DNA of 64,000 nt from the NCBI GenBank assembly GCA_947683425.1, contig CANTUQ010000078.1:3908001-3972000 (forward strand). Reading direction: 5' to 3'. This stretch comes from Excoecaria cochinchinensis (taxonomy: Eukaryota; Streptophyta; Magnoliopsida; Malpighiales; Euphorbiaceae). Under the pieces are notes generated by a model. It searched no databases, was not told the DNA's origin, and saw nothing but the letters and a program-made list of their open reading frames with translations. The translations under genes were made by a program, and so were the position numbers. Positions within the stretch are counted from its first letter, which is position 1. The number at the start of each line of letters is the position of its first letter. Below, piece after piece: positions 1 to 11,904 of the stretch.

Positions 1-1278
1 TTTGCATGTTAAAAATAATTAGGAATCAAAATAAATTAAATTATTTACATGTTAGGAATTAAAAGAAAACAATATTCACATAAATAAAAATCAAATCATA
101 TATAAACAATTGAATGGAACAAATATAAAATCAATACAACAAATGAATAGATGAAAACAATAAATAAATCAATAAAACAATAAAATATACATGAATAAAT
201 TAAATAAAAATAAAATAGAAATTGAGCCTAGAATATTTACCCTCAGAGTATTGGATTTGATGAATAAAAAGTGACGATTTTTCGAAAAATTGCTTGAAAA
301 AATAATTTAGCAATAAACTTAATTCTCTTTGTTTATGGAGAAAAACAAAGGAATTGATTTGTATGCTTAAGATTGAAAAGAAATTGATTTCAAAGTGATG
401 ATTAATTTCTTGTATTTATGGAGGAAAAACAAAGAAATTAATTGGAATAATTAAGAATTGAAAATTGATTTTTTCAATTCCAATTAAACCTTTTTAATTA
501 AAAGATAAATCTAAAATCTTTGAAGAGAAAATAGAAGAAGAAGAATTCTGGAAATTTTTGGTCTAAAAAGAATGTGGAGGCTCCCTTGATTTCATCATAA
601 AGTCTTTATAAAAATAAAATAGGTTGCCCTAATTTAATTAAGGAAAACAAATCTATTTTAACACAAAATTCTTTTATTTTTAATGATAAAATCAAGTTTT
701 ATTAATTAATTATCTGAAAAAATATTTTAGAATTTAATTTGAACTCAAAAACCCAAAAAAAATGGGATAAAAAACGGATTTTTGGGTGAACAAATCGGAA
801 AAAGGGCTGAAAAATCGGAAAAGAGGGTATCAGACCCTATAGCGACGGCCAGGGGAGGAGAGACGCCCGTCGCTATAGAGCGACGGGCTTCACGCAGCTA
901 GGCTGAGCGAAATCCGCGCGGTGCGGCGCGCAGTGCGCACAACGCTGCTCGTCGCTTTTTAGCGACGCGCGGCATTGGCGACTCGCAGCGCCCAGCGCGT
1001 TGGGCGCCCTCTAGCAGGGCGCCAGCGCGCTGCCGCGCCCGACACTCGCGATCCGAAAAACTTTTTTTTTTAAATTTTAAATTGACTAAAAATACTATAA
1101 TTTTAAGCCATCATTTTTCAAAATTAATTTTTTAAATATTTTTTATTATTTTCTAATTTTTCACTCTAAAATGCAAATTTGACGAGAAAGCCATCACTTT
1201 TAACCTTTTAAGCCTGTGAAGGCAATTATCATCATTGGGTAACTTCGATCTAGGCTGACTCAGGACCCGGTGTCTACA
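1..1278 (-). repeat. Left (3') LTR of TR-GAG copy 1, partial
   Basis: It ends in GTCTACA at 1278, which is TGTAGAC at the LTR start when read on the minus strand. The polypurine tract (GGGGGCAAC on minus, 1279-1287) follows directly. Positions 1-900 match 7868-8820 almost base for base. Positions 835-1060 form a CpG-rich island full of short inverted repeats such as ctatagcgacgg facing ccgtcgctatag. A TATA-like TTTTTATAAAG (minus) lies at 604-614 and a splice-donor-like GAGG/GTAAAT (minus) at 235-240. Confidence 0.85.
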
Positions 1279-1439
1279 GTTGCCCCCAGTTTAGGGGAAT
1301 TTAGTACACTAGTGTCTAGGTGAGCCTAAACTCAAAGAAGAAAAGGAAAGAGACAAGTACCTGAGTCAGCCGTCTTTCCGAACTGGAGAATTCTGAGATG
1401 GTGGTTATTATCATGGTGTGTTTTTGTTTGTTGAAGCAG

Positions 1440-2010
1440 TGCTATCTGTGAGCCCTTCGGTTGATTGCCCCCTGAGAGGTCTTCGGTTCATCGATCGTTT
1501 GCCCCCTGAGAGGCCTTCAGTTTGCTGCTCCCTGAGAAGTCTTCGGTTTATTGATCATTTGCCCCCTGAGAGGTCTTCCGTTCATTGCCCGTTTGCCCCC
1601 TGAGAGGTCTTCGATTTGCTGCTCCCTGAGAAGTCTTTGGTTGATTGCCCCCTGAGAGGTCTTCAATTTGCTGCTCCCTGAGAAGTTTTTGGTTGATTGC
1701 CCGCTGAGAGGTCTTCAATTTGCTGCTCCCTGAGAAGTCTTTGGTTGATTGCCCCCTGAGAGGTCTTCAATTTACTGCTCCCTGAGAAGACTTTGGTTGA
1801 TTGCCCCCCTGAGAGGTCTTTGATTTACTGCTCCCTGAGAAGTCTTTGATTTATTGCCCCCTGAGAGGTCTTCGATTTACTGCTCCCTGAGAAGTCTTTG
1901 ATTTATTACCCCCTGAGAGGTCTTCGATTTACTGCTCCCTGAGAAGTCTTTGATTTGCTGCTCCCTGAGAAGTCTTTGGTTGATTGCCCCCTGAGAGGTC
2001 TTTGGATGGT
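1440..2010. repeat. Tandem repeats beside the polypurine tract of TR-GAG copy 1
   Basis: About a dozen degenerate units alternate two forms: one containing gattgccccctgagaggt and one containing ctgctccctgagaagtct. They lie in the 3' untranslated part of the element, about 160 bp from the LTR. Open frames across them are artefacts of the repeat period. Variable tandem repeats at this place are known for Tat/Ogre retrotransposons. Confidence 0.85.
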
Positions 2011-4169
2011 GCTTGGATTGATGATTAAGCTGGTATGTGGATTGATGATTTGATCGATGTCTGGATTGATGATTGACTTGAGGCTTGGATATATGTTTTG
2101 ATCGATGTCTGGATTGATGAATGAGTTGAGGTTTTGATTGATGATTTGACCGATGTCATCACTCGGCTTTTGTCGGTGTCCGCCTCAAGTCTCTCTTTCT
2201 GCAAAATAAGGAAACTAAACTATGCAAAAATGGTGAGCATGCAAGTGAAATGCATAAATTATGCAGGAATGCAGGATAAAAATTCATCTATGTGAACTTG
2301 AAGATGATAGCTGGGCTAGCTGCAATTTGCGATATAATTGATGTCTTTTGAGCTGCTTTTGAATTTCATGCCCTTTGGGATTGTGAGATTCTCACTTGGT
2401 ACCTGTAGTCATTATTTGAAGGTAGTGCGTCCCTTATGGATTTTCACACTAGCTTTTCTTAGTGGGAGATGTGTCCTTTGTGGATTTTCACATAACCCTG
2501 TGCCTTATTTTTTGCCTGGAATGGACCCAACCCAATCCAGCGGCTTTTCTCTTTCTTCTTTTTTTTTTTTGAAGGACAGACTGCCTGTTTTCAGGTTTTC
2601 ACCCTATCCTTTTGCCTAGTTTTTGCTTAGAGCGCCAGTTACGGTTTTCACTCTAACGGCTTTTTTTTTTGTTTTTTTTTTGAGATTGCTGAAGTTGTTG
2701 GCAAGAACCTTTCGGGAGTCTTAGGACATGGTTGCATGAGCTTGATTCTTCACATTTGATAGCAGGATGAATCGGCTGAAGCGTTTGAGCGGTGAACAAT
2801 AGGCGACTTTGGTCACACAAAGTGAACTGCTCTGATCACATCATTGCAGAAATGCATGTGTTTCAATTTGATTTCATTAAGCATGATCATTATTTGTCAT
2901 TAGTTTCAAAAAATACAAGACCTCAGCTAACCTCGAGATAGATCTTGAAAGCATCAAACTCCTGTTATCAATCAGCCCTCTTGGGTTTTCATGATTGAAG
3001 ATTTTCTCTCAATTTTTTCTTTTTTTTTGTCTTTTTTTTTTGAATGCGAATTCTAGAAGCAATGTTGGAGACGAGACTTAACTCGAATGCATGAATGCAC
3101 TCGTGGCTCCTCGCTTGAAGCTCAAGAAACACCATAGGCCTCTTCTTACGTACCAAACCTTTTTAGAAGGTCATCTTCACTAATTGGATAAGATTGAACC
3201 CAGAATCAAGAGGACTTACTTTGGTTGTAATGTCAGGCTTAGGTAGATGGTTGTCAAAAAAAGATCAGGTCACTAGAGAAAAATGGCCGCGATATTTTCT
3301 CGACTGATGGATGAACCGTTCTCAGCTCAGTTGCATATACAAAAGATTTTTTTTAATTTGGGCTCGGTAACATTTTAGCTCCTGTAAGATCAGATTGACA
3401 GTTAAAAAGGTAATCATCAAAACTCGTCAAGTGGTTATTATTTTGAGCTCTACTCTTTTTTTTTTAAGGAGCTCATGTCTTTGGTGCATGACTGAAACCC
3501 TCTTCTCAAAGTGTAAACTCATCCTTGCCAAGGCAATTTTGATAACCCACAAAGAAATTGTTAATTGTTAAAACGTTCATCCATCCCTGCTAGAGAGGCC
3601 ACTCTTCTAAGGGGAAGCCAAAATCATTTTAGGCGAGGGGATAGTTTTAACATGTGTAACAACAAAATTGGCACGCATTTAGCATACCCACATAAAGGCT
3701 CAATGGGCTAGCAAGTGATTGTGAAGTAAGGGTAGGAAATGGTCATTTAGAGAGCTATACAAAGAAAAGGTTGCCTAAATCATTTTCTAGGTTCCGTCTT
3801 ATCCAGGGATCGCTTTGATGGGTAATCAGAAAGGTTCTAGTGCTCTTAGTGAGTTTCCATCCAGTCCCCTAATTGCAACTAGTTTTTTTTTTTATTTTTA
3901 ATTTCCCTCTCTACAGGAGCTATGTTAGATGCTATCAAAATTTTCTTTGGGTTCCCCAAAGTTTCCGAGATTAACTGCAGTCATATTATTTGAATTAATG
4001 CCAAAGTAAATGTGTTATGATCATGCGAAATGAAATCAATAGAAACATTATACAAATAAGCAAAATTGTTCTCTTCATTACAAACCAAAAATTGTAACAT
4101 AAAATGTTCTAGAAATAAAAAGAATTTCAGCATCTAAAAGCAATATCACTAGTGGGCCACAAGACACGA

Positions 4170-5576
4170 TCATGTTCGCGGTGGAGGGACTGCATTATAA
4201 CCTGCTTTCTTCTTTTTCTCTCTCTTCTCAGGTTCTGCGATCTGATTGGTGTCAATGAGATCCTGGATTTTGTTTCTCAGAATACGGCAATGGTCAGTCA
4301 AATGGCCGGTGTGCTAGTGGTAAGCGCAGTACTGATCACCTCTATGTCCCGGCTGTCCCTGACTCAAGGCTGGTCTGGGTGGCAATGGCTGTAACTTGCC
4401 TTCTTTCATTAGTCTCTCCAGTACCCAGGATAGAGAGCGGCCTAAGTTAGAGTAGTATCTCTGACCCTGCCCAACTCCAGTAGCTGAGACCTCTGCCGTC
4501 CTACCGTTTCTGCTGTTGCTGCCCCCGGCACCTCCCGATTTGAATCCCGACTAGTTCCCATAGCCTTTCCCAGCAAATTTATTTTGGCTTGCTTTCTTTG
4601 CTAGGTAAGCCGCCTCAGCTTCTATAGCGATATCCTTAAGCGACTCCCAGTCCTTGAGCCCCTTAAAACTGAGTAAGTCCCTTAAGTAAGGGCATGAGTT
4701 TCTGATAAACAGCCTGATCTGGTCTGCAGTGTCAGGCTTTCTCTTCATCTCCATGACTCTGTTCCTCCATCTGGTGAGGTACTCATGGAATGACTCATCA
4801 TTCTTCTGCTGTAGAAGCTCGAGGTCTTTTAGGGTGACCTCCATCCTAGTGCTGCAGCCGTCCTGCTTCATGAATTCTTCGGTCAAAAGGTCCCAGTCTT
4901 CTTTGGACCTCCTATCCAACCCGTGGTACCAGTCAACTGCCGGGCCCACCAGACTAAGGCAGAAATATTCCACCTTCTGCTTCTTGCTCAGCCCTGTGCC
5001 TTTCATGACCAAGGTGTACTGCTTGATGTGGGCGGATGGGTCAGAGATGCCATCAAATTTCGGCAGCTCAGGCATCTTGAATCTCTGGGGCAACAGCTCT
5101 TCATCCCCTAGATCTCTGTCTTCTGGGTTAACCCCCTTTCCAGCTGAGAGCATGCGGGTGATAGCTTCAATCTGCTGTCTCATACCTCTTAAAGCTTCAT
5201 CCTCTACTCTGGGTGCCCTAGGCCTTACAGCTTGGTGGACTATCGACACCTCTTCTTCTTCTTCCTCCATCAGGAAATCATTGTTGGGGTTATGAATCCT
5301 TTCCCCTCTTGGCTCGACGGGTGCGGCAGCTCTGTGCTCATTGTTGGGTTGGCGAGTAGCAGCTGCAACGAAGGGAGCCTCCCCACCAGCAGGTGGTTCG
5401 GCTTGCCCCCGAAGAGGGGCTGCCTATGGCTGTAGAGCAGCAGGCGGCTGTGGGGCAACAGGTGGATGGGCAATCCTTTCAGCTATGGCGCCAATCATGT
5501 CTAGCACTCTCCGTTCGAAGTCCTCTAGCCTCCTAGCTAGGTCTTGAGTGGTTAGTGCTCCGGTTTCTTCTGCCAT
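4170..5576 (-). pseudogene. gag: gag of TR-GAG copy 1, about 469 codons with two in-frame stops
   Basis: One reading frame runs from ATG at 5576 to TGA at 4170-4172. It encodes a retroviral-type capsid/nucleocapsid protein that would form the particle packaging the element RNA. In order: an N-terminal coiled segment (LTTQDLARRLEDFERRV), a proline-rich linker, an acidic run of Glu, the Retrotrans_gag core (around RFKMPELPKFDG, with GPAVDWYHGL and FHEYLTRWRNRV), a basic Ser/Gly/Asn region, and a C-terminal YCAYHHHTGH motif of the type C-x2-H-x4-H that stands where Tat-type gag has its zinc-binding C/H cluster. Two CAG-to-TAG changes, near 5424 and 4551, interrupt it. No frameshift is apparent. 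Copy 2 carries stops at other codons, so the intact frame is the ancestral state and this copy decayed independently. No pol follows; the frame ends in an ordinary stop just after PPPRT. Confidence 0.85.
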
Positions 5577-6486
5577 TGGTGGTTCTACAGAGGCTTCACT
5601 GATTGATAAGGATGACTCAGAATCCCAGTCAGACACTAGTTCCGGCAACTCAAAAAGCAGATTTGTCCTTACTAGCCGACCGTCGGAACCTGTAGTCCAC
5701 TTAGATGAATCTATGATGGCTGAAAAAATTAGATTGTTAGGATGATGCATGAATGACATATACAATGCATGATAGTGAGCTATGCAACATTTACAATCAC
5801 ATGCAAGCAAGTAAATCCTTCCAACCTTATTACTCCCACACATGAGGTAATGCGGTCTCTTTCCTAGGTGGGCTTAATCTATGGGTTAGCGGGGAACCCA
5901 ATGGATGCGTATGGTGCTCGGTGGAAAACCGGCATCATAACATCTCTTATCTAATGTGCAAGCACATGGGTTATGATCGTTATGTATTTAGGCAGCCCGA
6001 ACAAGTTGACATGGGCCTATCGGGGCATGAAAGCCTTTGATTAGGTGACCAATCAAATTATATGGGCTTGTCCAATATATAATGATCCACATAGCAAGCA
6101 TAGTATTAAGGTTCATACCACCTAGGGGAAGTGACTATTTCCATTACATGAGCTTTGGTCATGGGTGATGATATTTTAGGGCTACCCAAGCATGGTCCCT
6201 GCCGATAGGCCTAGCTCATCACGAGCGTAACGACCGATCGGGTCACCATTTGATATACCTTGATGGTATGAGGCTTGGGCTGGTGATTATCCTTAACACT
6301 TCCCTAAATTGAGTGAAAATAGGGTCGTGCTTCGGGAATGCACCGGGGCTAAAAGAGGGACCAAACTAGCGTAGATCTAAGGCTCTAATGAGATGCAATG
6401 CAGTTTTGAAAAAGAATGAAATGTTTAAATTAAAACTCAATTGTAAATTTTAACCAAGGTACTTTCGAATCGAAGTCTCGAGTATG

Positions 6487-6504
6487 TCCCCAGCGGAGTC
6501 GCCA
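6487..6504 (-). other. Primer-binding site, tRNA-Arg type, TR-GAG copy 1
   Basis: On the minus strand the 18 bases TGGCGACTCCGCTGGGGA start one base inside the LTR edge at 6506. They are complementary to a tRNA 3' end of the form TCCCCAGCGGAGTCGCCA, which I recall as the end of a plant tRNA-Arg. It is clearly not the initiator-Met site used by the Copia elements in this window. Confidence 0.7.
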
Positions 6505-6505
6505 C

Positions 6506-8829
6506 TGTGACGCGCGCCGGATCCCCGTGGCCGCCCATGGGACCGCCCGCTTGAGAGCGATCGGGACATTTGTGGGTCTGTTGACAGCTTGCAATAAATT
6601 GCAAGTGCGTCTATGTTGGGCAACAAGGAGGTTTCATGGAGTCGCCACCCAATAGAACATTGGAAAAGTTTCTCTCGCCTCGGAGAGCCTAAGTCTGCGC
6701 TTAGTATCCATTTTGGGCCAGCCAAAGGGGTCTTGGAAGGTAAACCTCTCGCCCTAAGGAGCCTAGGATTAACGTCAAAGTCTCGTGACACAAAAAGGTG
6801 TCTTGGAGTGTAAACCTCTCGCCTCTTTGAGCCCAAAGACCAGAGTGAGTTCGGGACTTCTCATTTATTCATACCTTGGTTAAGTTTATAGTTGAGTTTT
6901 GAATTTATTATTTCATCCCATTTCACATACATTTAATGCAATTAATTAAAGCGCACAACATACATTTAAGAAAAAGCGGTAAAAGCATAAGTAAAATAAA
7001 GCACATGTAAAAATATTACAATAAAACTAAGGGCGGAATACAACCCCATTGTAAATAAAATACAGATCATGCATAAATCGAGATATTCATTAATGGTGAG
7101 GACATTGGTCCTCGCATGCATATTATTATGAAACAATTTTTATGTGATGATTTTGGATGGAGAAAATTGAGACATTGGTCCCATTTTTATTTAGAAAAAA
7201 TACCAAGTTAATTAATAAAAATGGTTTAATGACTTTCTTTTTAGCGGGCCTAAATAAACAATTTTACAAGAAAATTATATGGCAAAAATAAATAGGAAAA
7301 AGCCAAATAAATAAAATATTACAAATAAAGAAAAGTAAATATTCCGAGCGAGCCTTTTGGACCTCCCCGTGTTCTCGTGAAAACGCCCAATCAAAAAATG
7401 AGTTTAGACATAAAAAAACAAAATACAAATAAAATAATGTTAGTAATTAAATCAATTAAATCAATTAAACATACAAAATAATGAATAACAAATTAAAATA
7501 AAATAAGATGATATGAAAAGAATGATAATGGAATCAAAATGTTAAGAAACCAAAATAATGAGAAACATGCATTATATATGTGATAAATAATTAAATGATG
7601 TGATGAAAATAAAATAAAATATGTTAATTAATTAGCACATGAAAATATACACATGATGAAAATAATGATGAAAAGTGAAAAATAATAAATGAATAAATAA
7701 ACAAATCATAATAAATCAATCATGTAACAATGATAAAAAGAATAATAAAAATTAGTAAACAAATGAATGATGAAAATAATAATGATATATAACAAGGTTA
7801 ATTGATGTGTTCATAATTAATATAAACTATTTACATGGCAAAAATGATTAATAAAAATTAATTATTTGCATTTTAAAAATAATTAGGAATCAAAATAAAT
7901 TAAATTATTTACATGTTAGGAATTAAAAGAAAACAATATTCACATGAATAAAAATCAAATCATATATAAACAATTAAATGGAACAAATATAAAATCAATA
8001 CAATAAATGAATAGATGAAAACAATAAATAAATCAATAAAACAATAAAATATACATGAATAAATTAAATAAAAATAAAATAGAAATTGAGCCTAGAATAT
8101 TTACCCTCAGAGTATTGGATTTGATGAAGGAAAAGTGATGATTTTCCGAAAAATTGCTTGAAAGAATAATTTAGCAATAAAATTAATTCTCTTTGTTTAT
8201 GGAGAAAAACAAAGGAATTGATTTGTATGCTTAAGATTGAAAAGAAATTGATTTCAAAGTGATGATTAATTTCTTGTGTTTATGGAGGAAAAACAAAGAA
8301 ATTAATTGGAATAATTAAGAATTGAAAATTGATTTTTTCAATTCCAATTAAACCTTTTTAATTAAAAGAGAAATCTAAAATCTTTGAAGAGAAAATAGAA
8401 GAAGAAGAATTCTGGAAATTTTTGGTCTAAAAAGAATGTGGAGGCTCCCTTGATTTCATCATAAAGTCTTTATAAAAATAAAATAGGTTGCCCTAATTTA
8501 ATTAAGGAAAACAAATCTATTTTAACACAAAATTCTTTTATTTTTAATGATAAAATCAAGTTTTATTAATTAATTATCTAAAAAAATATTTTAGAATTTA
8601 ATTTGAACTCAAAAACCCAAAAAAAATGGGATAAAAAATGGATTTTTGGGTGAACAAATCGGAAAAAAGGGCTGAAAAATCGGAAAAGAGGGTATCAGAC
8701 CCTATAGCGACGGCCAGGGGAGGAGAGACGCCCGTCGCTATAGAGCGACGGGCTTCACGCAGCTAGGCTGCGCGAAATCCGCGCGGAAATCGCGCGCACC
8801 AGCGCGCGGTGCGGCGCGCAGTGCGCACA
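6506..8829 (-). repeat. Right (5') LTR of TR-GAG copy 1, truncated
   Basis: It begins TGTGACGCGC at 6506. Near this edge are repeated ...cttggaggtaaacctctcgcc... blocks and a CCCAAT-AGAAC-ATTGG hairpin. The AT-rich middle and the start of the CpG island match the left LTR. The match ends abruptly at about 8829, so roughly the last 360 bp present in the left LTR are missing. Within the CpG island this copy has about 24 extra bases (near 8785-8810) that the left LTR lacks, although the flanking DNA is almost identical. The ORFs at 6450-6836 and 6613-6813 lie here and are not genes. Confidence 0.85.
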
Positions 8830-10222
8830 ATATCATTGTGGTGTGAGGATTATTGAAAATACTGATCTAGGAGTGTATAAAAGAATAAAATTTGAAAGAC
8901 AATATAACGTAATTAAGATAAATAATATAAATATGAACTAGTTATATGAATTGTAATGCATGAAAAAATCTAATGCCCTTAGACTATTATATGTGTAAAT
9001 TTAATCAGGTTAACTAGTTAATAGCATAGACAAATAGGTAAGTGAAATTGCTAAGAATAAGATGCATAGTATAATAAATGGACATAAAAAATATAAGTAA
9101 TAATGTTAATTAATAATGGACCAGGTTATATAATGTTAGAAATGTAGTAACTTAATTATAAGGGTCACATGGAATGCCAGTGTTTTATTTATAGGTATGA
9201 AGGGATTTAAATCTAATAATAAAATGCTACAGGCTAATAGAATAATAAGGATAACTGGCCTAAAGATAAATTAAACAAAATGAGTAATTCAAGTACTATT
9301 ATAATAATATTATTGTTAGCCATGGTAATGATAAAAGTTATTCAAGACAATGAATGGTAGATATAAGTCAAATAATGTCAGAAGAAATAAGATTAAGAGA
9401 ATAATAATGGAAATATTAAAAGCTCAAATAAGTCTGTGTATTAAGAATATTATTGACAAAGCAAGTGTATAATATGAAATGTACTTGATTAAAAATCTAG
9501 TAGGAAATGTAATGTAAACTATAACTGTAATTATAAATGAAATTAATGAAAATAAGTTATAAGCAAGTAAAGAAAAACAAATGGATACATTTATAAGATA
9601 ATTACAGAAATTGTCATTATAACCGGTCCTCAGGTTAATAGTTTAATGATAGTGATGCTGACTATAACAATAATAATGATAATTGTGATTGTTGTAATAA
9701 TGACAAAGCTAAAAGATAAATGATTGCAGTAAAAGTATGTCATAATCTGTTTAAAAGATTCAGAAATTAATGTTCACATAATGGGAATAAAGAAAAATGC
9801 TTGTGTGTGCATGATGTTGTATTAGTGTGGAAAATTTAGGATATGTATCCACCACTGGGCATTTTAATGCTCAGCGTGTAGGTTATGAAGATAAGAAGTT
9901 TTAATTGGCCGGAATATCAATGACAGTTGAAATGACGAGCAAATGCAGAGATGTGAGGATAGGTATGGCATGTATACGATCACAGTGGACTATAAGGTTT
10001 ATGGTTTATAAATATGTTAGGTATGAAATTTGCAGACTATATTATATGTGGACTACTATGTTATTGATATTATTGCTTATGAGTATAATTGATGTTTAAA
10101 TGTGAAAAAAAAATTGTACTGATCTGTTTATTATTGCATCATTTTGTGATGCTAGTACTAATAATATAATTGAGACATACAGTTGCTGTACGTATAGTAT
10201 AGAATGTCATAAAGGTGTTACA
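8830..10222 (-). repeat. AT-rich gene-free stretch, possibly a degenerate LTR
   Basis: No coding similarity is visible. The right edge ends in aaaggtgttaca, like the ends of the LTR family at 13313-20909. Directly beyond it, at 10223, Copia RNase H coding sequence starts in a way that fits an insertion boundary. The sequence tatccaccactgggcatttt near 9850 also recalls an interior phrase of that LTR family. The left boundary is the broken edge of TR-GAG copy 1. The short ORF at 9905-10099 has no recognisable features. Confidence 0.3.
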
Positions 10223-11904
10223 AATGGTGAATCCACAAGATCTTACATATAAATTGTGGCTAGCTCTATATTCAGATTCTACATTGGATTTTGATAGAAC
10301 AATCTACTTCTTACTCATCCAAGACACTAATTTCCTCAAGCGAAAATGCAATACCTATAGTTGACCTTCTATCACTTTTAGATCTTGCCCACTTAGCATC
10401 AACAAAGCACTTAATGTGAGCTTATTCATAATCACTGTATAGCATATCTAGTCCAGGAGAGCCTTTCAAATAACATAAGATCTACTTTAGAACTTCCCAG
10501 TGCTTGACTTTAAGAGCAGGTATAAACTGACTAACAACACTTATTGCAAATATAATATCAGGTTGAGGCATTATGAGATAGTTCAGTTTTCCAACTAATA
10601 CTTCAGTTTTTCAACTAACCTCCTATATCTTATGGATCATCAAAAGGATAACCATAATCCTTTGTAAGGTGCACATTAAGAACCATATGAGTACTGCATG
10701 GCTTGGCTCCTAAATTTCCAGTTTTTATAAGCAATTCAAGAACATACTTTCTTTGGGATAGGATAATTTCCTTCTTGCTTCTTGAAACTTCTACTCTCAA
10801 GAAATATTTCAACTGGCCTAAGGCTTTAGTGTGAAATCTCCTATGCAAGAAAGACTTAAGAACACAGATACCTGCATAAACACTTTTTGTAATCACAATA
10901 TCATCAACATATACAACAAGAAGAATAATGCCAGTTTTTAATTATCTGCAGAAAACTAAGTGATCACATTGGCTCGTCTTTAGCCCTAACTTTGGGACCA
11001 CAACACTAAATTTGCCAAACCAGGCACGAAGACTCTGCTTCAAACCATAGAAAGATTTTTTTCAAATGACAGACTTTCCAATACCTCTTTGAGTAAATAA
11101 ACCAGGTGGTTGCTCCACATATGCTTCTTACTAAAGATATTTATGGAGAAAAGCATTCTTGATATTCGATTGATGTAATAGCCAATGCTCAGAAACAATA
11201 ATGGATATGAATAGATGGATAGAAGTCAATTTGGCCATAAGAGAGAAAGTGTTAGAATAATATACTCCATAATTCTATGCATATCCTTTGGCCAATCTAC
11301 ATCTAATAACCTTTTTGCCTTGAGGTAAATCTACTAATTCCCACATCACTTTGGTGTAGGTCATGTATCATTAGTGATTGGTCTCCTTGAATAAACTTGA
11401 ATAATAAGTGGCTTGTTTAGAACAAAAGTTTGAACACTCGGAGAAGCACCACTATCTGTCTTCTCATGAGAATTGTCCACTGATGGTTTAAAGCTTGATA
11501 TAAATTTATAGATGATCCATTCATTTTCCTCCCTCTGGCCCATAGAAGTGGACATCGTAAAGAAGAATGACATTTTCTTTGAAAGAACTACATTAGTTGA
11601 AACCAAACACTTGTTGAGATCTAGAGAGTAGCATCGATACTCTTTTGAAGAGAAAAATATCCTAAAAATACACATTTCAAGGCTTTGGGATCTAAAGTTG
11701 TAATGGGGGGTCATACATCATGAATATAATAAGTGCTGCCAAAGATTCGTGGCTCTAATAGAAATAATGGCTTGTTAGGAAAGAGAACATGGTAGGGGCT
11801 ATCACCATTATGTACCACTGATGGCATCCGGTTAATAAGAAAACATGCCATAGAGACAACATCATTAGGAACTTTCATTTTGAAGAACAAAGCATGAGTA
11901 GTTT
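10223..11904 (-). pseudogene. Old Copia element, pol part: integrase C-terminus, reverse transcriptase, partial RNase H
   Basis: Fragments read on the minus strand. 11917-11711 contains the integrase segment ACFLINRMPS and FGSTYYIHDV. 11714-11361 is the linker after integrase (CYSLDLNKCLVSTNVV). 10896-10630 is reverse transcriptase (LGQLKYFLRVEVSRS and SQRKYVLELL). Between 10620 and 10240 degraded RNase H is readable (DRRST, SEYRA). Stops and frameshifts are frequent, so this is clearly dead. The element continues upstream at 21678 and beyond: the integrase phrase CVDTPLQNGVVERKNRHPLE there joins this fragment once 11905-21677 is removed. The 3' end, with the rest of RNase H and the 3' LTR, has been lost to the left of 10223. 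Confidence 0.8.

Larger units (their letters stand above)
1..8829 (-). mobile_element. TR-GAG-like LTR retrotransposon, copy 1 (gag only, both ends incomplete)
   Basis: Positions 1 onward and 7868 onward carry the same sequence, so this is an element with LTRs of about 2.7 kb. Polarity is minus: the gag frame, the primer-binding site beside the right LTR and the polypurine tract beside the left LTR all read that way. The left LTR begins outside the window and ends at 1278. The right LTR starts at 6506 and breaks off at about 8829 inside its CpG-rich part. The 5.2-kb interior holds a leader, one gag frame and a 3' tandem-repeat tract. No protease, reverse transcriptase, RNase H or integrase can be found on either strand, so mobilisation would need enzymes in trans. 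This layout is that of terminal-repeat retrotransposons with GAG domain (TR-GAGs). Placement in the Tat/Ogre branch is inferred from the primer site and LTR size. Confidence 0.85.

Noticed and set aside
1440..2010. CRISPR-like alternation of two short repeats
   Set aside because: There are no unique spacers. Both words are variants of one another, and the array sits in a plant retrotransposon.
1418..2619. Repeat-containing ORFs and tandem leucine/proline-rich peptides
   Set aside because: They follow the period of the tandem array or the T-rich tract in the TR-GAG 3' untranslated region.
2640..2665. TCTAACGGCTT, an MSA-like motif, also near 31306
   Set aside because: A single site per TR-GAG copy, imperfect in the last base, in the 3' untranslated region far from any promoter.
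9905..10099. 64-codon plus-strand ORF
   Set aside because: AT-rich, no motif, in a probable LTR relic; length expected by chance.
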